Shown here: positions 1-7,684 of the stretch, piece by piece
Numbering within the stretch: position 1 is the stretch's first letter
How the letters are laid out: each line of letters begins with the position of its first letter
Source of the DNA: an uncultured Oscillospiraceae bacterium
Lineage (GTDB): Bacteria > Bacillota > Clostridia > Oscillospirales > Ruminococcaceae
Reading direction: 5' to 3'
DNA length: 64,000 nt
Assembly: GCA_934438055.1 (NCBI GenBank)
Contig: CAKSAY010000001.1
Span: 72,614 to 136,613 of the forward strand
Position numbers and translations under genes: made by a program
The notes under the pieces: model-generated
What the model was told of the DNA's origin: nothing
Database searches by the model: none
What the model saw: the letters and a program-made list of their open reading frames with translations, nothing else

Positions 1-102
1 CAAAGCGGCGAGTTGGTTTTAGAGGGAACGATTGATTCTTTAACCTATAGTGAGCAGGAAAAAAGGACGGCAGGCAGCTTCATGTCGAAGCTGTTTAAAT
101 AA
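1..102 (+). CDS. yabP: YabP spore-coat/cortex protein, C-terminal end only
   Basis: The window opens inside a reading frame that runs to TAA at 100-102, giving 33 residues. The tail GTIDSLTYSEQEKR followed by a short FMSKLFK end matches the usual C-terminus of the sporulation protein YabP, in which a G-x-I-x-S-L-x-Y-S stretch precedes a basic FxxRLF end. YabP and YabQ are neighbours in spore-forming Firmicutes and are required for normal spore formation under mother-cell sigma factors. The stop codon overlaps the start of the next gene by one base (TAATG), so the two are translationally coupled. The identification rests on this short tail plus the position before yabQ. The N-terminus lies outside the window. 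Confidence 0.8.
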   Translation, partial: QSGELVLEGTIDSLTYSEQEKRTAGSFMSKLFK

Positions 103-653
103 TGTATATGAATATTGCGCCGCATACGCTTATTTTTTTCTATGCTTGTCTGCTCGGCGGCGCATTAGGGGTGTGCTACGACATATTTAGAATTTTGAGA
201 ATCGCATTTGTTCCCGGAAAAATTGCGATATTCATACAAGATATCCTCTTTGCAGCTATCTCACTTTTGTCGTTGTTTCTCTTTTGTCAGGCAACAACAG
301 ACGGCTCCATCCGTTTTTTTGTGCTCATTGGTGCAACCGCAGGCTTTGCGCTTTATTACGCAACGATTGGCGTATTGATCTTTAAAACAGCGACAGTTAT
401 CATCAATGCTATCAAACGCCTTCTGACGTTTCTCTTTCGAGTTTTTGTGTCGCCTTTTAAAAAAATTTTTCGGTTTACTTATAAACTTTTTCGTCCTTTC
501 CTATCCCCCGTTAACAGGTTAATCAAAAAAATTTATAAAAAGATAAAAAAACTCTTGCGAAATAGTGCCAATTCATTATATAATAGAATTAAAATAAAAG
601 GAAAGAAGAACAAAAGAAAAAATGTTAAAAACAAAAATGCCATCCGCCATTAG
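102..653 (+). CDS. yabQ: Spore cortex biosynthesis membrane protein YabQ
   Basis: A 183-residue membrane protein. Three to four hydrophobic segments occupy residues 8-28, 40-60 and 68-95. They are followed by a long, very basic cytoplasmic tail (repeated KK, KIKK and KGKKNKRK runs from about residue 115). The early GALGVCYDIFRILR stretch, an acidic-aromatic signature after the first helix, is typical of YabQ, an integral membrane protein of the forespore outer membrane needed for cortex peptidoglycan in Bacillus. The start codon overlaps the yabP stop, and the gene end overlaps the next reading frame by 32 bases, which implies tight coupling in a yabP-yabQ-divIC-yabR operon. The long lysine-rich tail is somewhat longer than I would expect, but nothing appears broken. 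Confidence 0.85.
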   Translation: MYMNIAPHTLIFFYACLLGGALGVCYDIFRILRIAFVPGKIAIFIQDILFAAISLLSLFLFCQATTDGSIRFFVLIGATAGFALYYATIGVLIFKTATVIINAIKRLLTFLFRVFVSPFKKIFRFTYKLFRPFLSPVNRLIKKIYKKIKKLLRNSANSLYNRIKIKGKKNKRKNVKNKNAIRH

Positions 654-933
654 AAAACGAAAAAGAAATTCTCTTATTTTTAAAATTGCAGTAATCATCT
701 TTGTGGTCGCAATCGGCGTGCAAATTGTTTCTCTGCAATCTGAAATTTCTGACAAAAAGCAAGAAGCCGCAGCTCTGCAGCAGCAGCTTGACGCGCAGGT
801 TGAAGAAAATCAAGAAATGCAAGCTCAACTGGATGCAGGCGCAAATGATGATTACATTCAAAAAGTCGCCCGTGAAGATTTGGGATATGTCTCCCCGTTT
901 GAGCGTGTCTTTGTGGATATAGCAGAAGAATAA
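622..933 (+). CDS. divIC: Septum formation initiator protein, DivIC/FtsB family
   Basis: 103 residues: a short basic N-terminus, one transmembrane helix at about residues 20-37 (FKIAVIIFVVAIGVQIV), then a coiled coil rich in Gln, Glu and Leu (residues 40-72), then the family C-terminal signature with KVAREDLGYVSPFE. This is the bitopic topology of DivIC/FtsB, which pairs with FtsL and DivIB at the division septum. The AREDLGYV tail is the usual hallmark. The start lies inside yabQ (32-base overlap) in another frame. Position before the S1 gene yabR matches the Bacillus order yabP-yabQ-divIC-yabR. In sporulating species the gene may act at both vegetative and asymmetric septa. Confidence 0.9.
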   Translation: MLKTKMPSAIRKRKRNSLIFKIAVIIFVVAIGVQIVSLQSEISDKKQEAAALQQQLDAQVEENQEMQAQLDAGANDDYIQKVAREDLGYVSPFERVFVDIAEE

Positions 934-975
934 ATAAAAAAGTTTATAATAATAAAAAGGAGGCTGTTGATATCT

Positions 976-1419
976 ATGCAGCTCGAAGTGGGAAATATAG
1001 TTGAAGGAAAAATTACAGGCATTGCAAAATTCGGCGCTTTTGTAGACTTAGGAAATGGTAAAACCGGACTCATCCACATTTCAGAGGTTTCTCGTGAATA
1101 TGTAACGGATATTGCATCCTATTTGCATGAAGGAGATATTGTCAAGGTAAAAGTCTTAAAATCCAATGAGGATGGTAAAATAAGTCTGTCCATAAAACAG
1201 GCGGACTCCCGTCCGGTTAAGACGGAAAAAAATTCGATTCATCAGCGCCAATCGAGTCGTCCGCAGGTCTTCACTGGTCATACAAAAAAAAGTAGCGAGC
1301 CTGTCTCTTTTGAAGATATGTTAAGCAAGTTCAAACAAGTCAGCGAAGAAAGAATGTCTGATATTAAACGGAATACAGATAATAAACGTGGTTCTTATTC
1401 TCGTCGTGGTTCTCGATGA
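976..1419 (+). CDS. yabR: S1 domain RNA-binding protein, YabR/GSP13 family
   Basis: About 147 residues. A single S1 domain fills residues 1-72: VGNIVEGKITGIAKFGAFVD, then LIHISEVS, then a closing KVKVLKSNEDGKISLSIKQ. This is the canonical OB-fold of the YabR/GSP13 group of general RNA-binding proteins. The remainder is low-complexity, basic and polar, ending in an Arg/Ser-rich tail. An ATG at 976 and an in-frame TTG at 967 are both possible. The AAGGAGG at 957-963 is only three bases from the TTG but twelve from the ATG, so I prefer the ATG. Last gene of the operon; an AT-rich inverted repeat (about 1430-1465) lies just past the stop. Confidence 0.88.
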   Translation: MQLEVGNIVEGKITGIAKFGAFVDLGNGKTGLIHISEVSREYVTDIASYLHEGDIVKVKVLKSNEDGKISLSIKQADSRPVKTEKNSIHQRQSSRPQVFTGHTKKSSEPVSFEDMLSKFKQVSEERMSDIKRNTDNKRGSYSRRGSR

Positions 1420-1522
1420 ATATTTTTAACAATTAATTTTTTCATCTTAAAGTAAAAATTAATTTAGGAGCACTTCTTAAAAGGATAAGCTGAACTGGCA
1501 GGTTCATAAAACCCTTAATAGT

Positions 1523-1607
1523 AACCCCCGGAGAAACCGGGGGTTTTTTATATAGATAAAATTCTCTGTTGTGCGTATCACGTGTTGCGTCACGTTGGTA
1601 TGTATAC
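1523..1607 (+). repeat. Hairpin repeat element, copy A
   Basis: A 9-bp perfect GC stem (AACCCCCGG / CCGGGGGTT) with a five-base AGAAA loop is followed by a T run, then by ATAGA and a CACG..TCACGTTGGTA tract. The same order of parts (GC hairpin ending GGGGGTTTTT, ATAGA, then CACG..GTTGGTA) occurs at the far end of the window in the same orientation. The hairpin alone could serve as a terminator for the yab operon. The conserved sequence after the T run says it is part of a longer repeat, possibly an end of an IS200/IS605-type or non-autonomous element (inference). Confidence 0.6.
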
Positions 1608-1989
1608 CGGCTGCGACTATTTTGTATATTGTCGGTTGTTTCAACCTTCAAATATCTCAAGTCAGACACCGCTACTTTGAGTGGAGTATCCAAAATTATA
1701 TATCCGGTTCAAACAGATTTCTTCCTATATGATTTCTATCTTAATTCCATTCGTATAATCTTCTCAGCATTCTCCCTGTTTCTCTCCTTTTATATTTATA
1801 AAAGACCTCCCCATTTTTATATGTGCGATAGTATAGTTATGTTATAAACCATTTATATCACTCGTTTTGAATAGCATCCCTTTGTCTTTTCGGTGCAGCG
1901 CCTTTATTCTAAAGCAGAGGGTATTTCTTCTACATCATCGACAAAAGCCTATTTTAAATCAGTTGCTTAGTAAATAATTTTTGGAAGAT

Positions 1990-2019
1990 AAAAAGGACAG
2001 TCCGCAGGCTGTCCTTTTT
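1990..2019 (-). terminator. Rho-independent terminator, probably bidirectional
   Basis: An 11-base arm AAAAAGGACAG pairs with CTGTCCTTTTT across an 8-base loop. On the minus strand it follows the stop codon at 2031 by a dozen bases and ends in a T run, so it is the natural terminator of the decayed surface-protein gene. Confidence 0.8.
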
Positions 2020-2030
2020 ATAATTTCTAT

Positions 2031-3210
2031 TCAGCATTGAATGCAGCTGTTATATCGACCAAAGGGCTCTGTGTAAGAGCCATTATGGTTAACCCCATTG
2101 CCAGTGTGTCCACCAATACCGAAATTATCTGCGTTTCCACCAGTTTGAGCTGTTACGTTAGAAAGTCTCAAAACACTGCAACTTCCGCTATTTTCAGTAT
2201 GAGTGCTGCTACAAGTCTTCTGCTGTGCACCGCCTCCACCAATACCCGGGCCATATTGAGCGCTGGTTGCTACTACAATATCTATGCCATTTGCTGTGAA
2301 AGATTTGCCATTACCGCCGTAACTCTTCAGAATTTTGGTGCAGACTCCGCCTCCACCAATGCCGGCGCCTAAGCTTCCTTTGCAGATAACAATTACATAT
2401 GCATTATCCAGTATCTGTGCATCGCCGCCGGATGCCGAACACATGGAGGTGTAGCATCCGCTTCCGCCGATTCCTGCAGAATAACCGCCCTGCGTTGAAC
2501 CGAAAGCTTCAACAACTGCATTATCCTTAATGATTCCCGTACCATTATCAAACGCATCCTGTATACAGGTGCTTCCATTAATAGCACCGCCGCCAATGCC
2601 GGCGCCATATGCGCTATAGGATTCCAGGTTTAAGGATTCTTCTATCTGAACCGTTCCGCTTGATTTGTCTCCATCTCTATAATCCTGACCACCGCGATAA
2701 TAACCCTTTGTACCAATAGCAGCTGTATAACCATTAGCTGTTGCCTTTAAAGAACCATTTCCTAAAAGGGTGGCCGTTGCGCCGCATGGATTCTCAATTG
2801 CGGGATAGTCTGTAGATTGTTAACAGCTGGTTCCTGTTAAGCTGTTATTGTTGTGAAATATGAAGTTTACATCTGCACCTTTTTCCACAGAAATGGGATG
2901 ACAACTGCTTATATTTAAATTTGCAAGGATGATGGGCTGTGCGCCGTCCACATTTCCTTCAACAGTGATGGTATTGTCTGTTTGCTCGGAGTCTTGGAAT
3001 AAACTATATTCTCTTCGGAGGCTGGCAGCTTCTTTGTCTGTCCATTCTGTTTCAAATAGATAACATTGTCTATTTTAAAGATTGTAATGCTTCCTTCTGC
3101 CAAATTCATATTTTTTGACGCTGTATAAACCGGCAATGAGCAACAAATCATGGTAATACTAAAATGAACTATTAATAAATCATTAACGTAGAGAGACATC
3201 ACACCATCTT
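2031..3210 (-). pseudogene. Decayed secreted glycine-rich repeat surface protein
   Basis: Read on the minus strand, one frame from about 3070 down to the stop at 2031 encodes repeated GAGIGGG-type motifs (AYGAGIGGG, YSAGIGGSG, LGAGIGGGG, YGPGIGGGG, NFGIGGH) separated by beta-rich segments. This resembles the beta-helical glycine-loop repeats of large clostridial surface proteins. The frame is interrupted by an in-frame TAA at about 2819-2821. Upstream the similarity continues in a different frame, with a hydrophobic signal-like segment (LLIVHFSITMICCSLPVY), then IFKIDNVIYLKQNG, implying a frameshift near 3000-3070. At least two disabling changes therefore separate signal peptide and repeats. 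A good terminator still follows the stop. Either a recently inactivated gene or a programmed on/off variant; I favour decay. Confidence 0.7.
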
Positions 3211-3611
3211 TTATAAAAAATAACTTATAGATTATGAAAATAAAAACAGATATTATAAAAATAGTATATCGTTTTATAAACTGCTCTATAACACCTTTTT
3301 GGCATGCTTGGTTAACGAATTTAAATTTTAGTAAATTCTTTATCATACAGTGCAATTTATCGCAGCACAAATCTTAGTCTTCTATACAGCCTTCTCCGAA
3401 CACCTCGCGAGCGTCACATACTATGACAAATATATTCTATTTTTTCGGATAGGATAAGTAGATTCCGTAAAATATATTGCCATTGAAAAAGACTAAAATT
3501 TTAAAGAGGTGGAAATAAAAATTTTCATATAGAGGTATTTGAAGAACGGAGCAACAGTTAATGTATTGATTTGCGCAATATTTAGTTGTCCAAAGGTTTC
3601 TCCTCCCGAAC

Positions 3612-3830
3612 TTATCCTTTACAATTTACATGTCTCTCAAACACGCTCACTGCACTCTTGCCCTGTAGAGGTTGTATCAAGTCTGACGCACTCATTGGTG
3701 TATTGATATGCAGAAACAAATGCACCTCATCGGGCATCATCTCTTCCTCGATTATTTCTATACCTTTCCAACGGCAAAAATTCTTCATGATTTACCGGAT
3801 ATCTTTTCAAAACTCATGAGTGTTCTTATA
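3612..3830 (-). pseudogene. IS200-type transposase remnant (TnpA)
   Basis: On the minus strand a 58-residue frame (ATG at 3788, stop at 3612) contains KGIEIIEEEMMPDEVHLFL, then SASDLIQPLQGKSAVSVFER. This matches the core of IS200-type Y1/HUH transposases (KGVEIIE..MPDHVHLL...F..YLKGKSALMIF). The family's catalytic His-hydrophobic-His reads E-V-H here, so the first metal-binding histidine is gone. Similarity seems to run on in other frames at both ends: a KDIR..IMKNFCRW stretch before the ATG, with stops, and FGRRNLW after the stop codon. The copy is thus broken by several stops and frameshifts, and the Tyr-bearing C-terminal helix is not recognisable. Confidence 0.75.
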
Positions 3831-4067
3831 AAACTCTTAATCTTTTAAGGCACTTCAATCCCATGGAGATATTTCCCCGTCACATACCACTCTATAAAAC
3901 ACTTATCTCCTGAAAAGTGTAGGTAAGCGCTAAGATATGATAATATTATTTTACTTATATGTTCCTGTAAATGTTATGGATTGTTGCCATGCTCATTTTG
4001 TTTGCATTTTCATTTACACCAATTAAAGGACGATTGTTGGGCCGACAGCAACTCTTTCTAAAACGCA

Positions 4068-4109
4068 AAAGGTCCCTATATTAGATGTATGATCTACATA
4101 GGAACTTTT
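4068..4109 (-). terminator. Terminator of the recJ-to-kinase operon
   Basis: A long imperfect stem (AAAAGTTCCTAT.TAGAT pairing with ATCTA.TATAGG.ACCTTTT, about 16 pairs) lies just downstream of the kinase stop codon on the minus strand and ends in a T run. Confidence 0.75.
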
Positions 4110-4124
4110 ACCTGCAAGAGAAAA

Positions 4125-5039
4125 CTAAAAGAGAAACTCAACGAGCAAAGAAGTGTCAGGAACATAGTTTCTGTCTATAGATGCAAAATGCGATAAGCCC
4201 TCTTGTAAAGATGAAAGTTTTTCTCTATGCCTTTGTTCTTGTTCTCCAAGAAAATGCGTAGGGAAAATAGAATGATACACCATAGGTTCGTAAAGATGGA
4301 TAGAATCAATCACCTTGTCTGCTGATGACGTAAAAGGGATAATATATTTTCGTTCACTCGAAACTACATGATCCCAGATATCAAGCGTATCCTTAAACGG
4401 AATTCCACGATGGCGATAATCTCTAATAAGACGTCTTAGCAACCGGACATCTTTATAACTCAAGACCTGTTTTCCTTGTACATCAAAGCTTGTCTGAACC
4501 GCTATATAATAACGATGACATCGCTCTATAAGCTGTGTTGGAATCATAAGAGGATTCAGAGCATGCAATCCTTCAATAATCACCACCTGTCCGTCTTTTA
4601 AAAGCGTTCTGTCTGTCCTATCACGCATACCCTCTTTGAAGTTAAAATGCGGCAAATAGGTTCTCCCTTTAAAGGCCAACTCCTGCAAACACTGATGAAG
4701 CATCTGAACATCAAAGGCATCAGTGGTTTCATAGTCCTGTGTTCCATCCTCTTCATAGGGCAAATCCTGCCTGTCTTTATAAAAATTATCCAGCGAAACA
4801 AGGATAGAATCAATGCCTCTGCTCTGCAAATGACGCCGCAATAAACGAGCCGTAAAAGTTTTGCCGGACGCTGACGGACCGGTGATTAAGATGAATCGTT
4901 TGGTCTTTATTTCTTTTTGGATAGAATCGCCGATTCTCACCAGCTGATCTTGATAGGATTTTTCTGCAAACCTCACAAACTGGTCAATATTATTAGACGC
5001 CATTAAATTTAAGCCATCTACATCAATGCGATTAATCAT
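4125..5039 (-). CDS. Uridine kinase-like P-loop nucleoside kinase
   Basis: 304 residues from the ATG at 5039. The P-loop GPSASGKT sits near residue 55. It is followed by a short acidic DNFYKDR segment and by IIEGLHALNP, the Walker B-like signature of the phosphoribulokinase/uridine kinase family. Members phosphorylate uridine or cytidine, but this larger clostridial subgroup is usually annotated only as nucleoside kinase, so the substrate is uncertain. An upstream in-frame start exists, but the ATG at 5039 has AGGTGGAG seven bases before it. It overlaps the hemZ stop codon by eight bases, so coupled translation with hemZ is likely. It is the last gene of the six-gene operon that starts with recJ. 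Confidence 0.8.
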   Translation of the reverse strand: MINRIDVDGLNLMASNNIDQFVRFAEKSYQDQLVRIGDSIQKEIKTKRFILITGPSASGKTFTARLLRRHLQSRGIDSILVSLDNFYKDRQDLPYEEDGTQDYETTDAFDVQMLHQCLQELAFKGRTYLPHFNFKEGMRDRTDRTLLKDGQVVIIEGLHALNPLMIPTQLIERCHRYYIAVQTSFDVQGKQVLSYKDVRLLRRLIRDYRHRGIPFKDTLDIWDHVVSSERKYIIPFTSSADKVIDSIHLYEPMVYHSIFPTHFLGEQEQRHREKLSSLQEGLSHFASIDRNYVPDTSLLVEFLF

Positions 5040-6477
5040 AAAATGTCTCCACCTCTCGATAACGGGCAAGCATCTCTTCTAAGCCCTCTATATATTCTCG
5101 AGGGTATTTAAAATGAAACACCCTCTTTATCGTATCATCACAAACGAGTTTGGTAGCACCACCGGCCCCTATAGAAAGAACCGTCTGATTTTCATCCATC
5201 ATGTCAATGTTATATAAACTCTCAAATCCCTTTTTAGCATATCCTACATTTTCCAAGCTCTCAATCATATTCTTTTGCCGATATAAATAGTAGGGTCGAT
5301 ATCCTGCTTTTTCTAAAGCATCTTCCCCCATTGTAAGCATAGCGCAAACTTGTTTCGAAACAGAGCGATAAGCTCTCTCATAAAAAGCAGAGGAACGTTT
5401 TAATGCAAGGGTATGCAGCGTTATGCTTTCAGGAGATAAGTGAATGGCTTGTTGAATCGTTTTTGAAAAAGTGCGCAAACAATCATTGGGAAGACCCACA
5501 ATAAAGTCCATATTAATATGGTCAAACCCCACCTTTCTTGCCAAAGCAAAAGCTCTCAAAGTTTGTTCACAGGTGTGATTTCTTCCAATGGCCAACAACA
5601 CATCGTCTTCAAAGGTTTGTGGATTCACACTAATTCTCGTAACGCCTGCATGCAAAAGAATTCTCAATTTTTCTTCTGTGATAGTGTCCGGTCTGCCGGC
5701 CTCAACGGTATATTCCACCGGGTTTTCAATCGAAAATGCACTCGAAAGCCAATCCGTTAAATTCAAAAGCTGCTCTGCTGACAAGACTGTTGGCGTTCCC
5801 CCTCCAATATAAACCGTCTGCACCAAAAGCCCTAATCGTCCCACCAATTCTCCAACAACGGCAATCTCTCTTTTGAGCGCCTCTAAATAATCATACAAGA
5901 GCCGATTATTTTCACCGGTTGCAGTCTGTGAAATAAAAGAACAATAGTGACAGCGTGATGGACAAAATGGAATAGAAACATAAAGGTGTATTCCCCGTTT
6001 AGAACGTGTTAAACCAACCTCGCGCTGCACCTTGGCAATTTTAATGAGCAAATCTATTTTACCTTTTGAAACATCAAAGCGTTTGTTGAGAATCTCCTCA
6101 ATCTCAACAAAGTCCAAACCAGAATCGAGCATTTTCTGCACTCGCTTTACAGGTCGCACGCCTGTTAGCATCCCCCACTCTAAACGCACACTGCATAGAG
6201 AGGATAAAAGTCGATAAATTAAACTGCAAAGTGTGTCTCTCTGCACGCTTTCATCTGCATTAAAAGGAAGCTTCTGGCATCGGCTATCACAACTACCCTG
6301 CAAATTAGCTGAGACCGAAACGCACAAAACGTCTCCTTCTCTCTCTATTATAGCGCAAATCCACTCTCCGTGTTCAGGAACAGAAGAAGCATAATGAAAA
6401 CGCGCAACCGGGTAAAACATTTTAATCATGCTCTCCACATGATAAACAAATCTATGTCCTTTAAAAACCAGTTCCAT
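5032..6477 (-). CDS. hemZ: Oxygen-independent coproporphyrinogen dehydrogenase HemZ
   Basis: 481 residues. The radical SAM cysteine motif CPSRCHYCSF (CxxxCxxC) lies near residue 172. It is followed by VYIGGGTPTVLS and by the GLPND and ENVGYAK.GFES regions typical of HemN/HemZ-type enzymes. The roughly 170-residue N-terminal extension ahead of the radical SAM domain, ending GVRPVK, is characteristic of HemZ rather than HemN. The predicted reaction is SAM-dependent oxidative decarboxylation of coproporphyrinogen III, with a [4Fe-4S] cluster. No other haem genes are in the window, so its role here cannot be confirmed; some HemN-like proteins serve other substrates. Ribosome site GAAAGG precedes the start, three bases after the stop of the metallohydrolase gene. 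Confidence 0.85.
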   Translation of the reverse strand: MELVFKGHRFVYHVESMIKMFYPVARFHYASSVPEHGEWICAIIEREGDVLCVSVSANLQGSCDSRCQKLPFNADESVQRDTLCSLIYRLLSSLCSVRLEWGMLTGVRPVKRVQKMLDSGLDFVEIEEILNKRFDVSKGKIDLLIKIAKVQREVGLTRSKRGIHLYVSIPFCPSRCHYCSFISQTATGENNRLLYDYLEALKREIAVVGELVGRLGLLVQTVYIGGGTPTVLSAEQLLNLTDWLSSAFSIENPVEYTVEAGRPDTITEEKLRILLHAGVTRISVNPQTFEDDVLLAIGRNHTCEQTLRAFALARKVGFDHINMDFIVGLPNDCLRTFSKTIQQAIHLSPESITLHTLALKRSSAFYERAYRSVSKQVCAMLTMGEDALEKAGYRPYYLYRQKNMIESLENVGYAKKGFESLYNIDMMDENQTVLSIGAGGATKLVCDDTIKRVFHFKYPREYIEGLEEMLARYREVETFYD

Positions 6478-6480
6478 TCA

Positions 6481-7116
6481 TTATCCTTTCATTGCTGCAA
6501 TTAGATATGGATTGTGGCTCTTTTCATAAGAAAGCGTAGTTTCCTCTCCATGGCCGGGTAGAATCCTTAAATTTCCCTTTAACACCGCAAGTTTTTTAAG
6601 AGATTGCATCATTTCATCCAGACTCCCGCCAAAGCCGTCACATCTTCCGATGCTTTCGCAAAAAAGCGTATCCCCTGAAAAAAGGACGTCATCTACTAAA
6701 ATACAGCAACTGCCCTTGGAATGCCCGGGGGTGTGAATAACCTGAAATTTGAGTCCATCCACACAGATGTCTTCATCTTTAAAAGTAGTATCTGCTTTGC
6801 AAGCAGGAAAACTTTGCAGTCCAACAGCAGCGGCGAAATTCTTTTGGGCATCATTGAGCATAACCTGATCCGCCTGATGAACATAGGTCAACACCTGCGA
6901 ATGTGTGCTCTGTTGCAGAGCGTTCACAGCACCAATATGATCAAAGTGGCCATGTGTCAAAAAAATGCTATTTAAAACAGCATGCTCCTGTTTTAAAACA
7001 TCGAGAATCTTCTCCGCTTCATCGCCCGGATCCACAACAACCGCATGACCTTTGTCTGTCAAAATAATATAACAATTTGTCTGCATTTGAGAAACTATGA
7101 TTCTATGAATCTTCAT
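6481..7116 (-). CDS. MBL-fold metallohydrolase, glyoxalase II-like
   Basis: About 211 residues. Metal ligands are in the order of the metallo-beta-lactamase fold: THGHFDH (HxHxDH) near residue 58, a histidine in IHTPGHSKGS, an aspartate in LFSGDTLF, and PGHGEET near the C-terminus. The short length and the opening QTNCYI place it in the YcbL/glyoxalase II-like subgroup, which hydrolyses thioesters such as lactoyl-thiols. The true substrate is unknown. The ATG at 7116 is preferred over one eight codons earlier because AAAGGAGG lies ten bases ahead of it. It is separated from dtd by a roughly 100-base gap and is three bases from hemZ. Confidence 0.82.
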   Translation of the reverse strand: MKIHRIIVSQMQTNCYIILTDKGHAVVVDPGDEAEKILDVLKQEHAVLNSIFLTHGHFDHIGAVNALQQSTHSQVLTYVHQADQVMLNDAQKNFAAAVGLQSFPACKADTTFKDEDICVDGLKFQVIHTPGHSKGSCCILVDDVLFSGDTLFCESIGRCDGFGGSLDEMMQSLKKLAVLKGNLRILPGHGEETTLSYEKSHNPYLIAAMKG

Positions 7117-7213
7117 ATGAATACAGCCTCCTTTATTCATTTAACACGTAGATAGATTTTCAAGACAACATCAACTGCCATAAAATATAGGATTGAGCCA
7201 ATGATACGATTTT

Positions 7214-7666
7214 TCACTTCAATTGCGCACTATCAAGCGCTATCGTAACCGGACCATCGCCTTCCATGCAAACCTGCATAGAAGCACCAAATGTGCCAAA
7301 AGCAACCGTTAAATCCTTAAACTGTGCAAACATCTGTCCTAAATATTGATATAGTGCAAAGGCCTCCTCTGCTGGTGCTGCATTTTCAAAAGAGGGACGT
7401 CTTCCTTTACGACAATCGGCGCCAAGGGTAAAATTTGAAACGAGCAAAAGTCCACCCTTAACATCCAAAAGAGAACGATTCATCTTTCCACACTCATCCG
7501 CAAAAATTCTTAAATGCACAACTTTTTCAGTCAACCTTTCTGCATCTTGGCAGGTGTCTCCCCGCTCAATGCCGACTAGGAGCAAAAGCCCCTCTTGAAT
7601 CGAACCAACTATCTGTGAATTAACCAAAACGGACGCTCTTTTGACTCTTTGCAAAACAACCCGCAA
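7214..7666 (-). CDS. dtd: D-aminoacyl-tRNA deacylase
   Basis: 150 residues, the usual length of the family. The start MRVVLQRVKRASV, the catalytic-loop region SNFTLGADCRKGRRPSF (the SQFTL..D..KG.RPSF signature) and the C-terminal GPVTI (cross-subunit Gly-cisPro element) are all present. The enzyme removes D-amino acids mischarged on tRNA. In many Firmicutes dtd lies directly behind relA, as here with an 18-base gap. It is part of the recJ-relA-dtd operon. Confidence 0.93.
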   Translation of the reverse strand: MRVVLQRVKRASVLVNSQIVGSIQEGLLLLVGIERGDTCQDAERLTEKVVHLRIFADECGKMNRSLLDVKGGLLLVSNFTLGADCRKGRRPSFENAAPAEEAFALYQYLGQMFAQFKDLTVAFGTFGASMQVCMEGDGPVTIALDSAQLK

Positions 7667-7684
7667 AGTCCACTCCTCCCCACA

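Larger units (their letters stand above)
1420..2030. other. Gene-free stretch after the yab operon
   Basis: I see no credible gene. The stretch holds an AT-rich inverted repeat (about 1430-1465), a GC hairpin repeat (1523-1607, listed separately) and, at its right end, a strong hairpin that terminates the opposing pseudogene. The middle (1610-1985) is AT-rich without recognisable protein similarity in any frame. Confidence 0.6.
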
